Of a stretch of 15,698 nucleotides of DNA, positions 7,358-14,025 are shown piece by piece (the first letter of the stretch is position 1; every line of letters starts with the position of its first letter). The position numbers and the translations under genes are program-made. This stretch comes from Pedosphaera sp. (lineage in GTDB: Bacteria; Verrucomicrobiota; Verrucomicrobiia; Limisphaerales; SXTU01). Below the pieces are notes generated by a model that was not told where the DNA came from, did no database searches, and worked only from the letters and a program-made list of their open reading frames with translations. Location: NCBI GenBank assembly GCA_009695395.1, contig SIBB01000033.1, forward strand, positions 1 through 15,698, in the 5' to 3' direction.

Positions 7358-9013
7358 CTACTCAAACCACAGGTGCTTGTAAGGATGGTGGTCGAGCAGG
7401 GTTGGTTGCCAGCCCTTGAGCTTGGGCGAAATGAGGTGCTGCCGAGTGTAGTGGTAGATGGGGATGATGGGCAGCTCGTCCATCAGGATGGTCTCGGCCT
7501 TCTGGAAGAGCTCGAGGCGCGCGGCGGCGTCCCCGGTGCGCGCGGCCTCGGCGATGAGGCGGTCGTAATCCTTGTTGCTCCAACCCGTCTCGTTCTGGCC
7601 GCCGTCGGTGAGCCACATGTCGAGGAACGTGTTCGGGTCCACGTAGTCGCCCGTCCAGCCGGCGCGGCAAATCTGGTAGTTCATCTGGCGTTGCGAATCC
7701 AGATACACCTTCCACTCCTGGTTCAGCAGCTTCGCCTCGAGGCCGAGGTTCTTCTTCCACATCTGCTGGATGGCCTCGGCGATGACGCGGTGGGATTCCG
7801 ATGTGTTGTAGAGGAGCTCGAAGGGGGAAAAGCCCTTGCCGTCGGGGAAGCCGGCGTCGGTGAGAAGTTTTTTGGCCTCGGCCAGGTCGCCGCTGAACTT
7901 GCCGCGCGCCGTGTAGCCGCCGGTGCCGGGCGGGGTGATGTTGAACGCGGGGATTTGCCCGGCCTTGAGGATGTTCTCGGTGATGGACGCGCGGTCAATG
8001 GCAAGCGCGAGGGCTTTGCGCACGCGCTTGTCGTTGAGCGGCGGCTTTGTCGTGTTGATGCGGTAGAAGTAGGTGGAGAGATAGGGCTCGATGCGGATGA
8101 GCTCAGCGTGGTTCTTCCGGTAGCCGGGGATTTTCGAGAGCGGCACGGTCTCGGTGACGTGGAGCTGGTTCGCGCGGAACATGCGCTCCTCGGTCTCGGA
8201 GCTGGAGATGGGATAGAAGGCGAGGCCGTCGAGCTTCACGGTCTTGGCGTCCCAGTAGTGCGGGTTGCGCTTGGTGGTGAGGACCTCGTTGACCTTCCAC
8301 TGGTCGAGCGTGAAGGGGCCGTTGCCGACGAAGTTCTCAGGGCGCGTCCACTTGTTGCCGCGCTCGTAGGGCTTGCCGTGCTTGGCGAGGGTGGGCAGGT
8401 GGACGGGCATCCACGACGTGTGGTTGACGAGGGAAAGGAAATAAGGCGTGGGGCCGATGAGCGTGACCTGAAAGGTGTGGTCATCAATGACCTTGTAACC
8501 GACCTGCGAAAAGTCCTTCAGCTTGCCCTCGTTGTAAGCCTGCGCGTTCTTCACGACGTGGTGCATGTAGGCGTATTGCGCCGCGAGCGTCGGCTCCAGC
8601 ATCCGTTTGTAGGCCTCGAAGAAATCGCGCGCGGTCACGGCATCGCCGTTGGACCACTTGGCGTTCTTGCGCAGGAAGAAGGTGTAAGTGAGCAGGTCCG
8701 GCGAAATATCCCAGCGCTCAGCGACACCGGGAATCGGGTGCAAGTCCTTCGGATCCTCGTCCGTGAGGCACTCGAACAGGCCCATAAGAATCATGTGCTC
8801 CGGCACGCCGGTGACAATCTGCGGGTCGAGGTCCGCCGGCTCGGAGCCATTGCCGCGATGCAGAATCATCTTCCCCGGCGAGACGGCGGGACCGGAGCCA
8901 AAGCCGGGGTCAGCCTTCGCGCCGCTGCCGCCGGGCGCGGCGGGTTGGTCCGCAGACTTCTTGCAGCCCACGAGCAAGACAGCCAGACACGCAGCGATGA
9001 GCAGTGCTTTCAT
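7358..9013 (-). CDS. oppA: Extracytoplasmic oligopeptide-binding lipoprotein (OppA/MppA-like, SBP family 5)
   Basis: This is the substrate-binding component of the ABC importer, anchored as a lipoprotein. The N-terminus has a short hydrophobic signal and lipobox LVGC with Cys17, then a flexible Gly/Ala/Pro linker (20-45). The family 5 signature is clear at about 96-140: VAERWDISPD, then FFLRKNAKWSNGDAVTARDF. The C-terminal IIPIYHYTRQHL and KGWQPTLLDHHPYKHLWF blocks resemble OppA/MppA of enterobacteria. Length (551 residues) is normal. A good ribosome-binding site (AGGAAAGGA) precedes the ATG at 9013. The gene follows the class I aldolase-like gene by 66 bases that contain a weak predicted terminator. 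Peptides are the likely ligand, but family 5 also includes sugar- and nickel-binding members. Confidence 0.9.
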   Translation of the reverse strand: MKALLIAACLAVLLVGCKKSADQPAAPGGSGAKADPGFGSGPAVSPGKMILHRGNGSEPADLDPQIVTGVPEHMILMGLFECLTDEDPKDLHPIPGVAERWDISPDLLTYTFFLRKNAKWSNGDAVTARDFFEAYKRMLEPTLAAQYAYMHHVVKNAQAYNEGKLKDFSQVGYKVIDDHTFQVTLIGPTPYFLSLVNHTSWMPVHLPTLAKHGKPYERGNKWTRPENFVGNGPFTLDQWKVNEVLTTKRNPHYWDAKTVKLDGLAFYPISSSETEERMFRANQLHVTETVPLSKIPGYRKNHAELIRIEPYLSTYFYRINTTKPPLNDKRVRKALALAIDRASITENILKAGQIPAFNITPPGTGGYTARGKFSGDLAEAKKLLTDAGFPDGKGFSPFELLYNTSESHRVIAEAIQQMWKKNLGLEAKLLNQEWKVYLDSQRQMNYQICRAGWTGDYVDPNTFLDMWLTDGGQNETGWSNKDYDRLIAEAARTGDAAARLELFQKAETILMDELPIIPIYHYTRQHLISPKLKGWQPTLLDHHPYKHLWFE

Positions 9014-9053
9014 GCGAAGAATCCTTTCCTATTCCGGCGGCGCGAGGAAGCGC

Positions 9054-9078
9054 AAAAGGAGGGCAGCCGGGCTCCTCC
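9054..9078 (-). terminator. Weak predicted intrinsic terminator at the end of the BMC gene set
   Basis: On the minus strand, just after the TGA of the aldolase-like gene, GGAGG (9078-9074) pairs with CCTCC (9062-9058). Two further GC pairs follow inside after a one-base bulge, with a six-base loop, and TTTT (9057-9054) follows the stem. The stem is short and the U-run only four long, so partial read-through into the binding-protein gene is plausible. Confidence 0.4.
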
Positions 9079-9079
9079 C

Positions 9080-10354
9080 TCAACCAAACGTCCGCTTCAA
9101 ACGCCCATCGTGATACGCGACGCGTTGCGTTGCGTTCATCTTCTCGAAGTCAGGCTTGCCGTCCACGAGCTTCGGCCAGTCGGCGGCGTTCTGAGTTTGG
9201 GGTTTTGAGTTTTGGGTTTCGTTCGTGCGCGCGGCCAGTGGGTTGTCCCTCACTTCGACGGTCGCGCGCTTCTTCGCGCTACCGTCGTAGCTCATCGCTT
9301 GGTCGGTGAGCTTGAGGTCTTCCTCGAGCGCGCGCGTCGGTTTGATGCCCTTGCCCTGAAGCACGCCGTGGTAGGCGCGCACGGCTTCCTCCGGCGAGAT
9401 TTTGCCATCGGTGATAAGGCGCAGCATCTCGATGAACGCGAGCTGGTGTTCGGCGTTGTTGATCTTGCGACCGAAGAGCGCGACGCGCGCGCCGTATTTC
9501 TGCGCGTCGTGGATGAGCCGGAAGGCGTCGTAAGTCGTGCCCGCGCTGCCACCTAGGATGCCGACAACGAGGTTCGGGTCGTATTGCGCCAGCTCCTCCA
9601 TCGCCTTCGGACCGTGATAGACGATCTTTAGGAACACGGGCCGGCCCGCGTCCGGCACACCCGCGAGCGTGCGCAGGATGTTGTCATTGATGAACTCGCC
9701 GAGCTTCTCCGGCGCGATGCCGCTGCTGACGTTCGGGTCAAAGATTTCGAGGAAGTGTCTAAACCCCTTCTGCTCCGCCTCCTCGCGAAATTCCTTATAC
9801 CAGAGCAACGCCTCGCGGTCCTGGTCCAGCTCGTTGACGAAGGTGATGGAGTAGAGGCCGAGATTCGCGCCAGTAAAACTCCCGCTGCCATCGCGGTCGC
9901 ACTCCACTTCGCCGCACTGGATGTGGTCAATGCTCGCGCTGCGGAATGGCTGGCTCGGCTCGCGCGTGTAGCAGCCGTGACGCACGGCCCACACGTCGGT
10001 GGTGTCGTTTGCGCGGGCGGCGGGCGTGACGTGCGAGTTCTTGAAGAGGCCTTCCTTGATGGCGAGCTGCTCGTTGACGTAAGCGGACATCAGCATGATG
10101 TCCACCAAGCCCTGATGCGTGACCTCGCGGATGATGTCGAGGAACTCAGGCAGGTTCCGGTAGCCGAACTCATCGCGGCTCCAGACCTCGGGGGAAAACT
10201 TCGCGGGCTGCGAGCCGCGCTGCGCGAGGAAGCTCCGAGGCCCCGGCGCGCGCACACCAAACGCCATGTCCGCATCCTTCGCATCGGCGATGATGAACGC
10301 GCGCGAGGCGCGGTTGGCTTTGATTTCAGTGAGCTTGGCGTCGAGGGACTTCAT
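9080..10354 (-). CDS. Class I aldolase-like TIM-barrel protein of the BMC locus (DeoC/FbaB/LacD-like)
   Basis: This 424-residue protein is probably cytosolic or microcompartment-associated; its function is not established. The middle resembles Schiff-base aldolase barrels. FLKIVYHGPKAMEEL (241-255) places Lys243 where class I aldolases carry the catalytic lysine at a strand end. VVGILGGSAGTT (263-274) and VALFGRKINNAEHQ (291-304) resemble the phosphate-binding end strands of FbaB/LacD-type barrels. The N-terminal 'AFIIADAKDADMAFG' fits a first strand. Residues about 360-395 form a low-complexity linker, followed by a helix-like tail (DFEKMNATQRVAYHDGRLKR). It lies 19 bases after the class II aldolase, so it is probably co-transcribed with the shell genes. 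It could provide a second C-C cleavage or be a regulatory or isomerase barrel. I am fairly confident of the fold but not of the reaction. Confidence 0.6.
   Translation of the reverse strand: MKSLDAKLTEIKANRASRAFIIADAKDADMAFGVRAPGPRSFLAQRGSQPAKFSPEVWSRDEFGYRNLPEFLDIIREVTHQGLVDIMLMSAYVNEQLAIKEGLFKNSHVTPAARANDTTDVWAVRHGCYTREPSQPFRSASIDHIQCGEVECDRDGSGSFTGANLGLYSITFVNELDQDREALLWYKEFREEAEQKGFRHFLEIFDPNVSSGIAPEKLGEFINDNILRTLAGVPDAGRPVFLKIVYHGPKAMEELAQYDPNLVVGILGGSAGTTYDAFRLIHDAQKYGARVALFGRKINNAEHQLAFIEMLRLITDGKISPEEAVRAYHGVLQGKGIKPTRALEEDLKLTDQAMSYDGSAKKRATVEVRDNPLAARTNETQNSKPQTQNAADWPKLVDGKPDFEKMNATQRVAYHDGRLKRTFG
9190..9222. repeat. AT-rich minirepeat tract inside the aldolase-like coding sequence
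   Basis: The plus strand shows GAGTTTGGG, GTTTTGAGTTTTGGGTTT and related units in an otherwise GC-rich gene. Read in the coding direction it gives an Asn/Gln/Lys/Thr-rich stretch (residues about 378-389, TNETQNSKPQTQN) that keeps the frame. It looks like a short expansion or inserted intergenic-type repeat tolerated in a linker. Confidence 0.6.
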
Positions 10355-10373
10355 TCTTCAGCTCGGATGAAGT

Positions 10374-11411
10374 TCACTTCGCCTGCGCCATCATCTGATC
10401 TGTGATGGCCTGCACGAGGCGCTCCGCCTCCGCATCCAGCGAGGCGGACTCCGCTTTCGGCGGCACGGCGCAGGCGACGCCCGGACGCCACTCGGCGTTG
10501 TCGCACAGCTCGCATTCCTTCAAGCCGTGGCGCGGGTCGGGGATGCCGAGGCTCTGCTTGATCTTCAGCAAGTCCTGGAGCTGGGGCGCGGTCATCGTTT
10601 TCGCCGGGATGCCGAGCTGTGCGGTTACGAGAATCGTCCGGCAGTAGGCCTCGAGAATCTCCATCTTGAAGTAGGCGTCCTCGACGTTGTTGTGGCTCCA
10701 GCTCACGACGCCGTGGTTCGCCATCAAGATGGTGTTGTGCTTGTCCACGAGGTCCGCCACGAGCTTGCCCATCTCCGGCGTGCCGGGCGTGCGATACGGC
10801 GCGACCGCCACGGACGCGAACACTTCATACTCCGGGATCATGCACGTCGGCGGCACGAGGCCGGCGACCGCGAAGCCGGTGCTGTAAGGCGGGTGGCAGT
10901 GGCACGTCGCGACGGCCTTGGGCTGGCGCTTCATGATCTCCAAGTGCATCAGAATCTCGCTCGTCCGGCGTTTCACACCGGCGAGTTGGTTGCCCTCGAA
11001 GTCCACGAGGCACATATCCTCCGGCTTCATGAAGCCCTTGCTGACCAGCGTGGGCGTGCAGATCGCGATGTCCTCGCCGACCTTGATGGCGATGTTGCCG
11101 CCGTTGCCGTCCACGTAGGCGCGGCCCCACAGGCGGCGGCCGATGTCGCAGAGCTGCTCCTTGAGCGCGTGCGCCGCAGATGAGTTGAAATAGGCTTCGA
11201 GTTCCGCCTTCGAGGACTTCGAGGTGAGCGGCTTGCCGGGCGCGCTCGTGGTCCCGGAGGGAATCGAGCTTTCACGCCGCTGGGCGTGGGCGTGATCGCG
11301 GATCGCATCGCGCGCGGAGGGCGTGAGGATCGCGTCCTTGGCGGCGGCGGTGAGGTCGCCACCCTTGGCGATGATGGCTTCGATGTCTTTAGCGGTGAGA
11401 ACGTTGCTCAT
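10374..11411 (-). CDS. Class II aldolase (L-fuculose/L-rhamnulose-1-phosphate aldolase-like) with N-terminal shell-targeting extension
   Basis: This family uses a divalent metal to cleave deoxyketose 1-phosphates into DHAP and L-lactaldehyde. The catalytic domain (about 75-285) carries NGGNIAIK (103-110), catalytic-type Glu152 in SEILMHLEI, metal-binding His171 and His173 in CHCHPPYS, and His233 in ANHGV. The protein is 345 residues, much longer than FucA (about 215). The excess lies mainly at the N-terminus: a short helix (LTAKDIEAIIAKGG, 5-18), a TPSARD segment (30-35) and a Ser/Pro/Lys linker to about 68, the architecture of an encapsulation peptide. A C-terminal extension holds Cys300-x-x-Cys303 and Cys314. 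The gene starts three bases after a BMC-P stop, so coupling is likely. It would be the entry enzyme of the compartment; which sugar phosphate is cleaved cannot be read from sequence. Confidence 0.85.
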   Translation of the reverse strand: MSNVLTAKDIEAIIAKGGDLTAAAKDAILTPSARDAIRDHAHAQRRESSIPSGTTSAPGKPLTSKSSKAELEAYFNSSAAHALKEQLCDIGRRLWGRAYVDGNGGNIAIKVGEDIAICTPTLVSKGFMKPEDMCLVDFEGNQLAGVKRRTSEILMHLEIMKRQPKAVATCHCHPPYSTGFAVAGLVPPTCMIPEYEVFASVAVAPYRTPGTPEMGKLVADLVDKHNTILMANHGVVSWSHNNVEDAYFKMEILEAYCRTILVTAQLGIPAKTMTAPQLQDLLKIKQSLGIPDPRHGLKECELCDNAEWRPGVACAVPPKAESASLDAEAERLVQAITDQMMAQAK

Positions 11412-11414
11412 GGG

Positions 11415-11714
11415 TTAAAATGGATTGTAGAAAATGTCGTCCACCAGCGCGGCGTTGATCGCGTCGATGGGTGGGGGAGTTTCAAAAGGTTGTGCCGCCT
11501 CGCGGCCTTCGACATAGCCGATGGTCTGGCCCACGCCGCCGCCGAGGCTGTCGTAAACCACGAGGCTCGGATCCTTGCTCACGCCCGCCAGCGACTCGGA
11601 GCCGCGCTGGAAATGCTCGCGCGTGAACGGCGAGACGATGAGCCAACGCGCGCCCGTGAGTTCAGGCAGGGACTTGGCCAGCGTGACGCGACCGATGACG
11701 GAGCCGAGTTTCAC
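11415..11714 (-). CDS. BMC-P shell vertex protein (EutN/CcmL family), divergent paralogue
   Basis: This 99-residue protein belongs to the family whose pentamers cap the vertices of microcompartment shells. MKLGSVIGRVTLAKSLPELTGARWLIV is the family's first beta hairpin, and VYDSLGGGVGQTIGYVEG (53-70) corresponds to the conserved 'DslGaG.Ge.V' core. Its C-terminus (INAALVDDIFYNPF) departs from the usual 'V.gIVD' ending of the other two paralogues here. It starts with GTG at 11714 within a GTGA overlap with the preceding BMC-P stop, so the two are probably translationally coupled. It is followed after three bases by the class II aldolase. Confidence 0.88.
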   Translation of the reverse strand: MKLGSVIGRVTLAKSLPELTGARWLIVSPFTREHFQRGSESLAGVSKDPSLVVYDSLGGGVGQTIGYVEGREAAQPFETPPPIDAINAALVDDIFYNPF

Positions 11715-11989
11715 ACCGGCACCCCCGGTTCGTGTTCGTCCACGATGCCGGCGATGAGCCAGCGCACCGGACTCTTATCGCAGCCAACGAGCTTGCGCGC
11801 TGCCGCACCGTCGGAGGAGATCACCACGCGCTGGTGCATGCCGGCCCCGTGCGCGTCGATGGCGATCTGCGGCGAGCCTTCGGGTTCGCCTGCGTTGTTG
11901 ATCGGCTGGCAAATGACGAGCCGCCAACCCTCGAAGCTCGGATGCTTCCGGGTGGCGACCACATTGCCTTCAACTCGCGCCAACAACAT
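11711..11989 (-). CDS. BMC-P shell vertex protein (EutN/CcmL family)
   Basis: This 92-residue protein opens with MLLARVEGNVVATRKHPSFEGWRLVICQP, the canonical EutN/CcmL start. It has the central IAIDAHGAGMHQRVVISSDGAAAR block (42-65) and the WLIAGIVDEHE ending (77-87). The 'DtlGaG' turn is DAHGAG here. It would form a pentamer at shell vertices. The gene follows the aldehyde dehydrogenase after an 88-base gap filled by an AT-rich repeat element, and its stop overlaps the GTG start of the next BMC-P gene by four bases. Confidence 0.92.
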   Translation of the reverse strand: MLLARVEGNVVATRKHPSFEGWRLVICQPINNAGEPEGSPQIAIDAHGAGMHQRVVISSDGAAARKLVGCDKSPVRWLIAGIVDEHEPGVPV

Positions 11990-11990
11990 T

Positions 11991-12075
11991 GGTTAAAGGA
12001 TTAAAGGGTTAAAGGTTTGAAGAGTGTGCATATCGGGCCGCATTAACTTTTTATCTCTTCAACGTTTCAACTCTG
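11991..12075. repeat. Intergenic element of TTAAAGG units with imperfect inverted arms, copy 1
   Basis: The left part (11991-12026) is built of GGTTAAAGG/ATTAAAGGG units ending in TTGAAGAGTG. The right part (12043-12075) contains TCTTCAACGTTTCAACTCT, its imperfect reverse complement. It occupies nearly the whole gap between the aldehyde dehydrogenase and a BMC-P gene. A related element lies at 13952-14022 in the same operon. Confidence 0.65.
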
Positions 12076-12077
12076 GC

Positions 12078-13559
12078 TCAATAAATCCGCAAGTTGTCGA
12101 CCAGCACGCAGCGCCGCACACGCGTGAACGTGCGCGGGTTGCTCACGCCTTCGCCGGTCGGCGTGGCGATGCTGAAGCTCAGGTAGCCTTCGCCGCCGAG
12201 GCCCAGGCCGGCCATGCACGGGCCGTTCTTGATGAACAGCGTCGTGTCCAGCGAGCGGCCCATGGCGGTCAGCGCTTCCAGGTCGTGCGAGTGGATGATG
12301 CTCGTGTGCTTGTAGCCGTGCTCGGCTTCGAGCGCGCGGGCGACGCCTTCCTCCAAGTTCCTCACGCGGGTGATGGGCACGAAGGGCATCATCTGCTCTT
12401 CGACAACGAACGGATGGTCCGCGCCCGTCTCGGCGAAGAGAAGCTGCGTGCCGGCCGGGATGTTCACGCCCGCTGCGCGCGCGAGGACGATGGGGTCCTT
12501 ACCGATGAAATCCTTGTTCACCGCCGCGTGGCCGCAACCGCCGCCCTGACCGGGAGTGATGGTGAACGCGGCCTTTGTAAGCGCGTCGAGTTGGGCGTTG
12601 GTGAGTTTCACCGCGCCGTTCAGCGACATCTGCTCCATCAACTTGTCCGCGATGCTCTCCAGCGCGAAGATTTCCTTCTCGCCGATGCAGAGCAGGTTGT
12701 TGTCGTAGCTCGCGCCCTGGATGATGGCCTTGGCCGCGCGCTTCATGCACGCGGTGTCGTCCACATACACAGGAGGATTGCCGGGGCCGGCGCAGATGGC
12801 GCGCTTGCCGGTCTGCATCGCGGCCTTCACCACGCCGGGACCGCCGGTGACGAGCAGGATGCGCACGGCCTCGTGCTTGCACATCGTGTTGAAACTCTCC
12901 ATCGAGGGCTTCTCGATGATGGTGGCGATGTTCTCAATGCCAGTCTCGCGGAAGATGGCTTCGTTGTAAGCACGCACGGCGACGGCGGCGCAACGCGCGG
13001 CGCTCGGGTGCGGGTTGAACACGACGGCGTTCCCCGCCGCGCAGATGTTCACGATGTTGCCGCTCAAAGTGGGAATGGAATGCGTGCTCGGCGTGACCGC
13101 GCCGACGACACCGAAGGGCGTGTATTCCTCGAGCGTGATGCCGTGGTCGCCGCTGCGCGCATCGGGCCGGAGCCACTCCACGCCGGGGACGAGCTTGATG
13201 ATCTTGAGCTTCTCGATCTTGTGGTCGAGCCGGCCGATCTTCGTCTCGTCGAGTTCGAGCTTGCCCCACACTTCGGCATTGGCCTCGGCCATCGCCTTGA
13301 CGATCTCGACGATCTTCACGCGCGCGGCGATGCCGCCCTTCTGAAGCTGGAGGAAGGACTCGTGCGCGGCGGCGCAGGCTTCGTTGGCATCGGCGAACAC
13401 GCCGAACTTGCCGCGCGCACCGGTCGTGGCGGGGCGGTTGCAGCCACAGTCAGCCTTCGCGGCGGGAGCAGGTGCGGGCTTGGCGGCGGGGACGTTGCCC
13501 AAGCGGGCCAGCACATCAGCCACCACGTCGCGAATCAAAGTTTCGTTCACTGCACTCAT
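12078..13559 (-). CDS. CoA-acylating aldehyde dehydrogenase (PduP/EutE-like), microcompartment cargo
   Basis: This enzyme oxidises an aldehyde to its acyl-CoA with NAD+. In compartments of this group the substrate is thought to be L-lactaldehyde. The 493-residue protein has a PduP-like N-terminal targeting helix (ETLIRDVVADVLARLGN, 6-22), an Ala/Pro linker to about 36, then the ALDH domain. The catalytic Cys291 lies in NNLLCIGEKE, equivalent to the 'NLPCIAEKE' region of PduP. PFGVVGAVTPSTHSIPT (148-164) is the cofactor-binding stretch and TGGPGVVKAAM (238-248) a family block. An unusual CGC motif (38-40) follows the linker. The ATG at 13559 has a GGAG Shine-Dalgarno six bases upstream. It lies between BMC-P genes in the operon, with a short hairpin in the leader between it and the preceding gene. 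Confidence 0.93.
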   Translation of the reverse strand: MSAVNETLIRDVVADVLARLGNVPAAKPAPAPAAKADCGCNRPATTGARGKFGVFADANEACAAAHESFLQLQKGGIAARVKIVEIVKAMAEANAEVWGKLELDETKIGRLDHKIEKLKIIKLVPGVEWLRPDARSGDHGITLEEYTPFGVVGAVTPSTHSIPTLSGNIVNICAAGNAVVFNPHPSAARCAAVAVRAYNEAIFRETGIENIATIIEKPSMESFNTMCKHEAVRILLVTGGPGVVKAAMQTGKRAICAGPGNPPVYVDDTACMKRAAKAIIQGASYDNNLLCIGEKEIFALESIADKLMEQMSLNGAVKLTNAQLDALTKAAFTITPGQGGGCGHAAVNKDFIGKDPIVLARAAGVNIPAGTQLLFAETGADHPFVVEEQMMPFVPITRVRNLEEGVARALEAEHGYKHTSIIHSHDLEALTAMGRSLDTTLFIKNGPCMAGLGLGGEGYLSFSIATPTGEGVSNPRTFTRVRRCVLVDNLRIY

Positions 13560-13600
13560 AATTTTCTCCGGGTCACGAATCGAGCACGGCAGGAAGCTGG

Positions 13601-13622
13601 AACCGGCTGCTCACGTCCGGTT
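13601..13622. other. Hairpin in the BMC-P to aldehyde dehydrogenase intergenic leader
   Basis: AACCGG (13601-13606) and CCGGTT (13617-13622) are a perfect inverted repeat around a ten-base loop, about 30 bases before the dehydrogenase ribosome-binding site in transcription order. There is no U-tract, so it is not an obvious terminator. It could act as an mRNA processing or stability element, or be chance. Confidence 0.35.
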
Positions 13623-13631
13623 ACCGCAGCG

Positions 13632-13943
13632 CTAACTTTTCGCGTTGTAGATTTCTTTCCCGAGCACATCCACCACATCCACGATGCCGATGACGACGGC
13701 GTCCACGGGGGCTTCGCGCAGTCCGCCAGCGAGGCGAGCGCTGCTGCCCTGACAGAACATGACGAGCTCGCCAATGCCCGCGCCGAGGGTGTCCACGGCG
13801 ATGATGGTGTTCTGGCCCGGGCGGAACTTGGTGGGGTCTTTGTCGTCCACGAGTTGGGGGCGCAGCAGGAGCAGCTTGCGGCCGTTCATGTTGGCGTCCT
13901 TCTTGGTGGAGACGACCGAGCCTTCAACGCGTGCGAGGAACAT
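13632..13943 (-). CDS. BMC-P shell vertex protein (EutN/CcmL family)
   Basis: This 103-residue protein has the standard family layout: MFLARVEGSVVSTKKDANMNGRKLLLLRP at the N-terminus, IIAVDTLGAGIGELVMFCQGSSAR (47-70) as the conserved core, and APVDAVVIGIVDVVDV (78-93) as the closing strand. Of the three BMC-P proteins here it is closest to the textbook EutN/CcmL sequence. Its start at 13943 lacks a purine-rich site (C-rich instead), so translation may depend on the upstream BMC-H transcript. It sits between the BMC-H and aldehyde dehydrogenase genes. Confidence 0.93.
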   Translation of the reverse strand: MFLARVEGSVVSTKKDANMNGRKLLLLRPQLVDDKDPTKFRPGQNTIIAVDTLGAGIGELVMFCQGSSARLAGGLREAPVDAVVIGIVDVVDVLGKEIYNAKS

Positions 13944-13951
13944 GGGGGGAT

Positions 13952-14022
13952 GGGTTAAAGGGTTGAATCGTTAAAGAGTGAAGGGGCGCGGTAGCCACTC
14001 TTCAACCCTTCAGCTCTTCACC
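13952..14022. repeat. Intergenic element of TTAAAGG/TTGAA units with imperfect inverted arms, copy 2
   Basis: The left arm (13952-13984) reads GGTTAAAGGGTTGAATCG and onward to AAAGAGTGAAGG. The right arm (13995-14022) is CCACTCTTCAACCCTTCAGC and onward to TTCACC, its imperfect reverse complement with a one-base shift. A short GC-rich spacer separates them. The element fills the BMC-H to BMC-P gap and belongs to the same family as that at 11991-12075. Confidence 0.65.
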
Positions 14023-14025
14023 AGC

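Noticed and set aside
7373..9208. A 611-codon open frame on the plus strand opposite the binding-protein gene
   Set aside because: It is a complement-strand shadow of a well-supported lipoprotein, without domains or a ribosome-binding site.
9080..10354. Calling the TIM-barrel protein deoxyribose-phosphate aldolase (deoC)
   Set aside because: Only general features of class I aldolase barrels are visible; the protein is much longer than DeoC, with a different tail.
12024..13958. A 644-codon open frame on the plus strand opposite the aldehyde dehydrogenase and BMC-P genes
   Set aside because: It is antisense to clear protein families, rich in His/Arg/Ala/Val as expected from the complement of GC-rich codons, and contains no recognisable motif.
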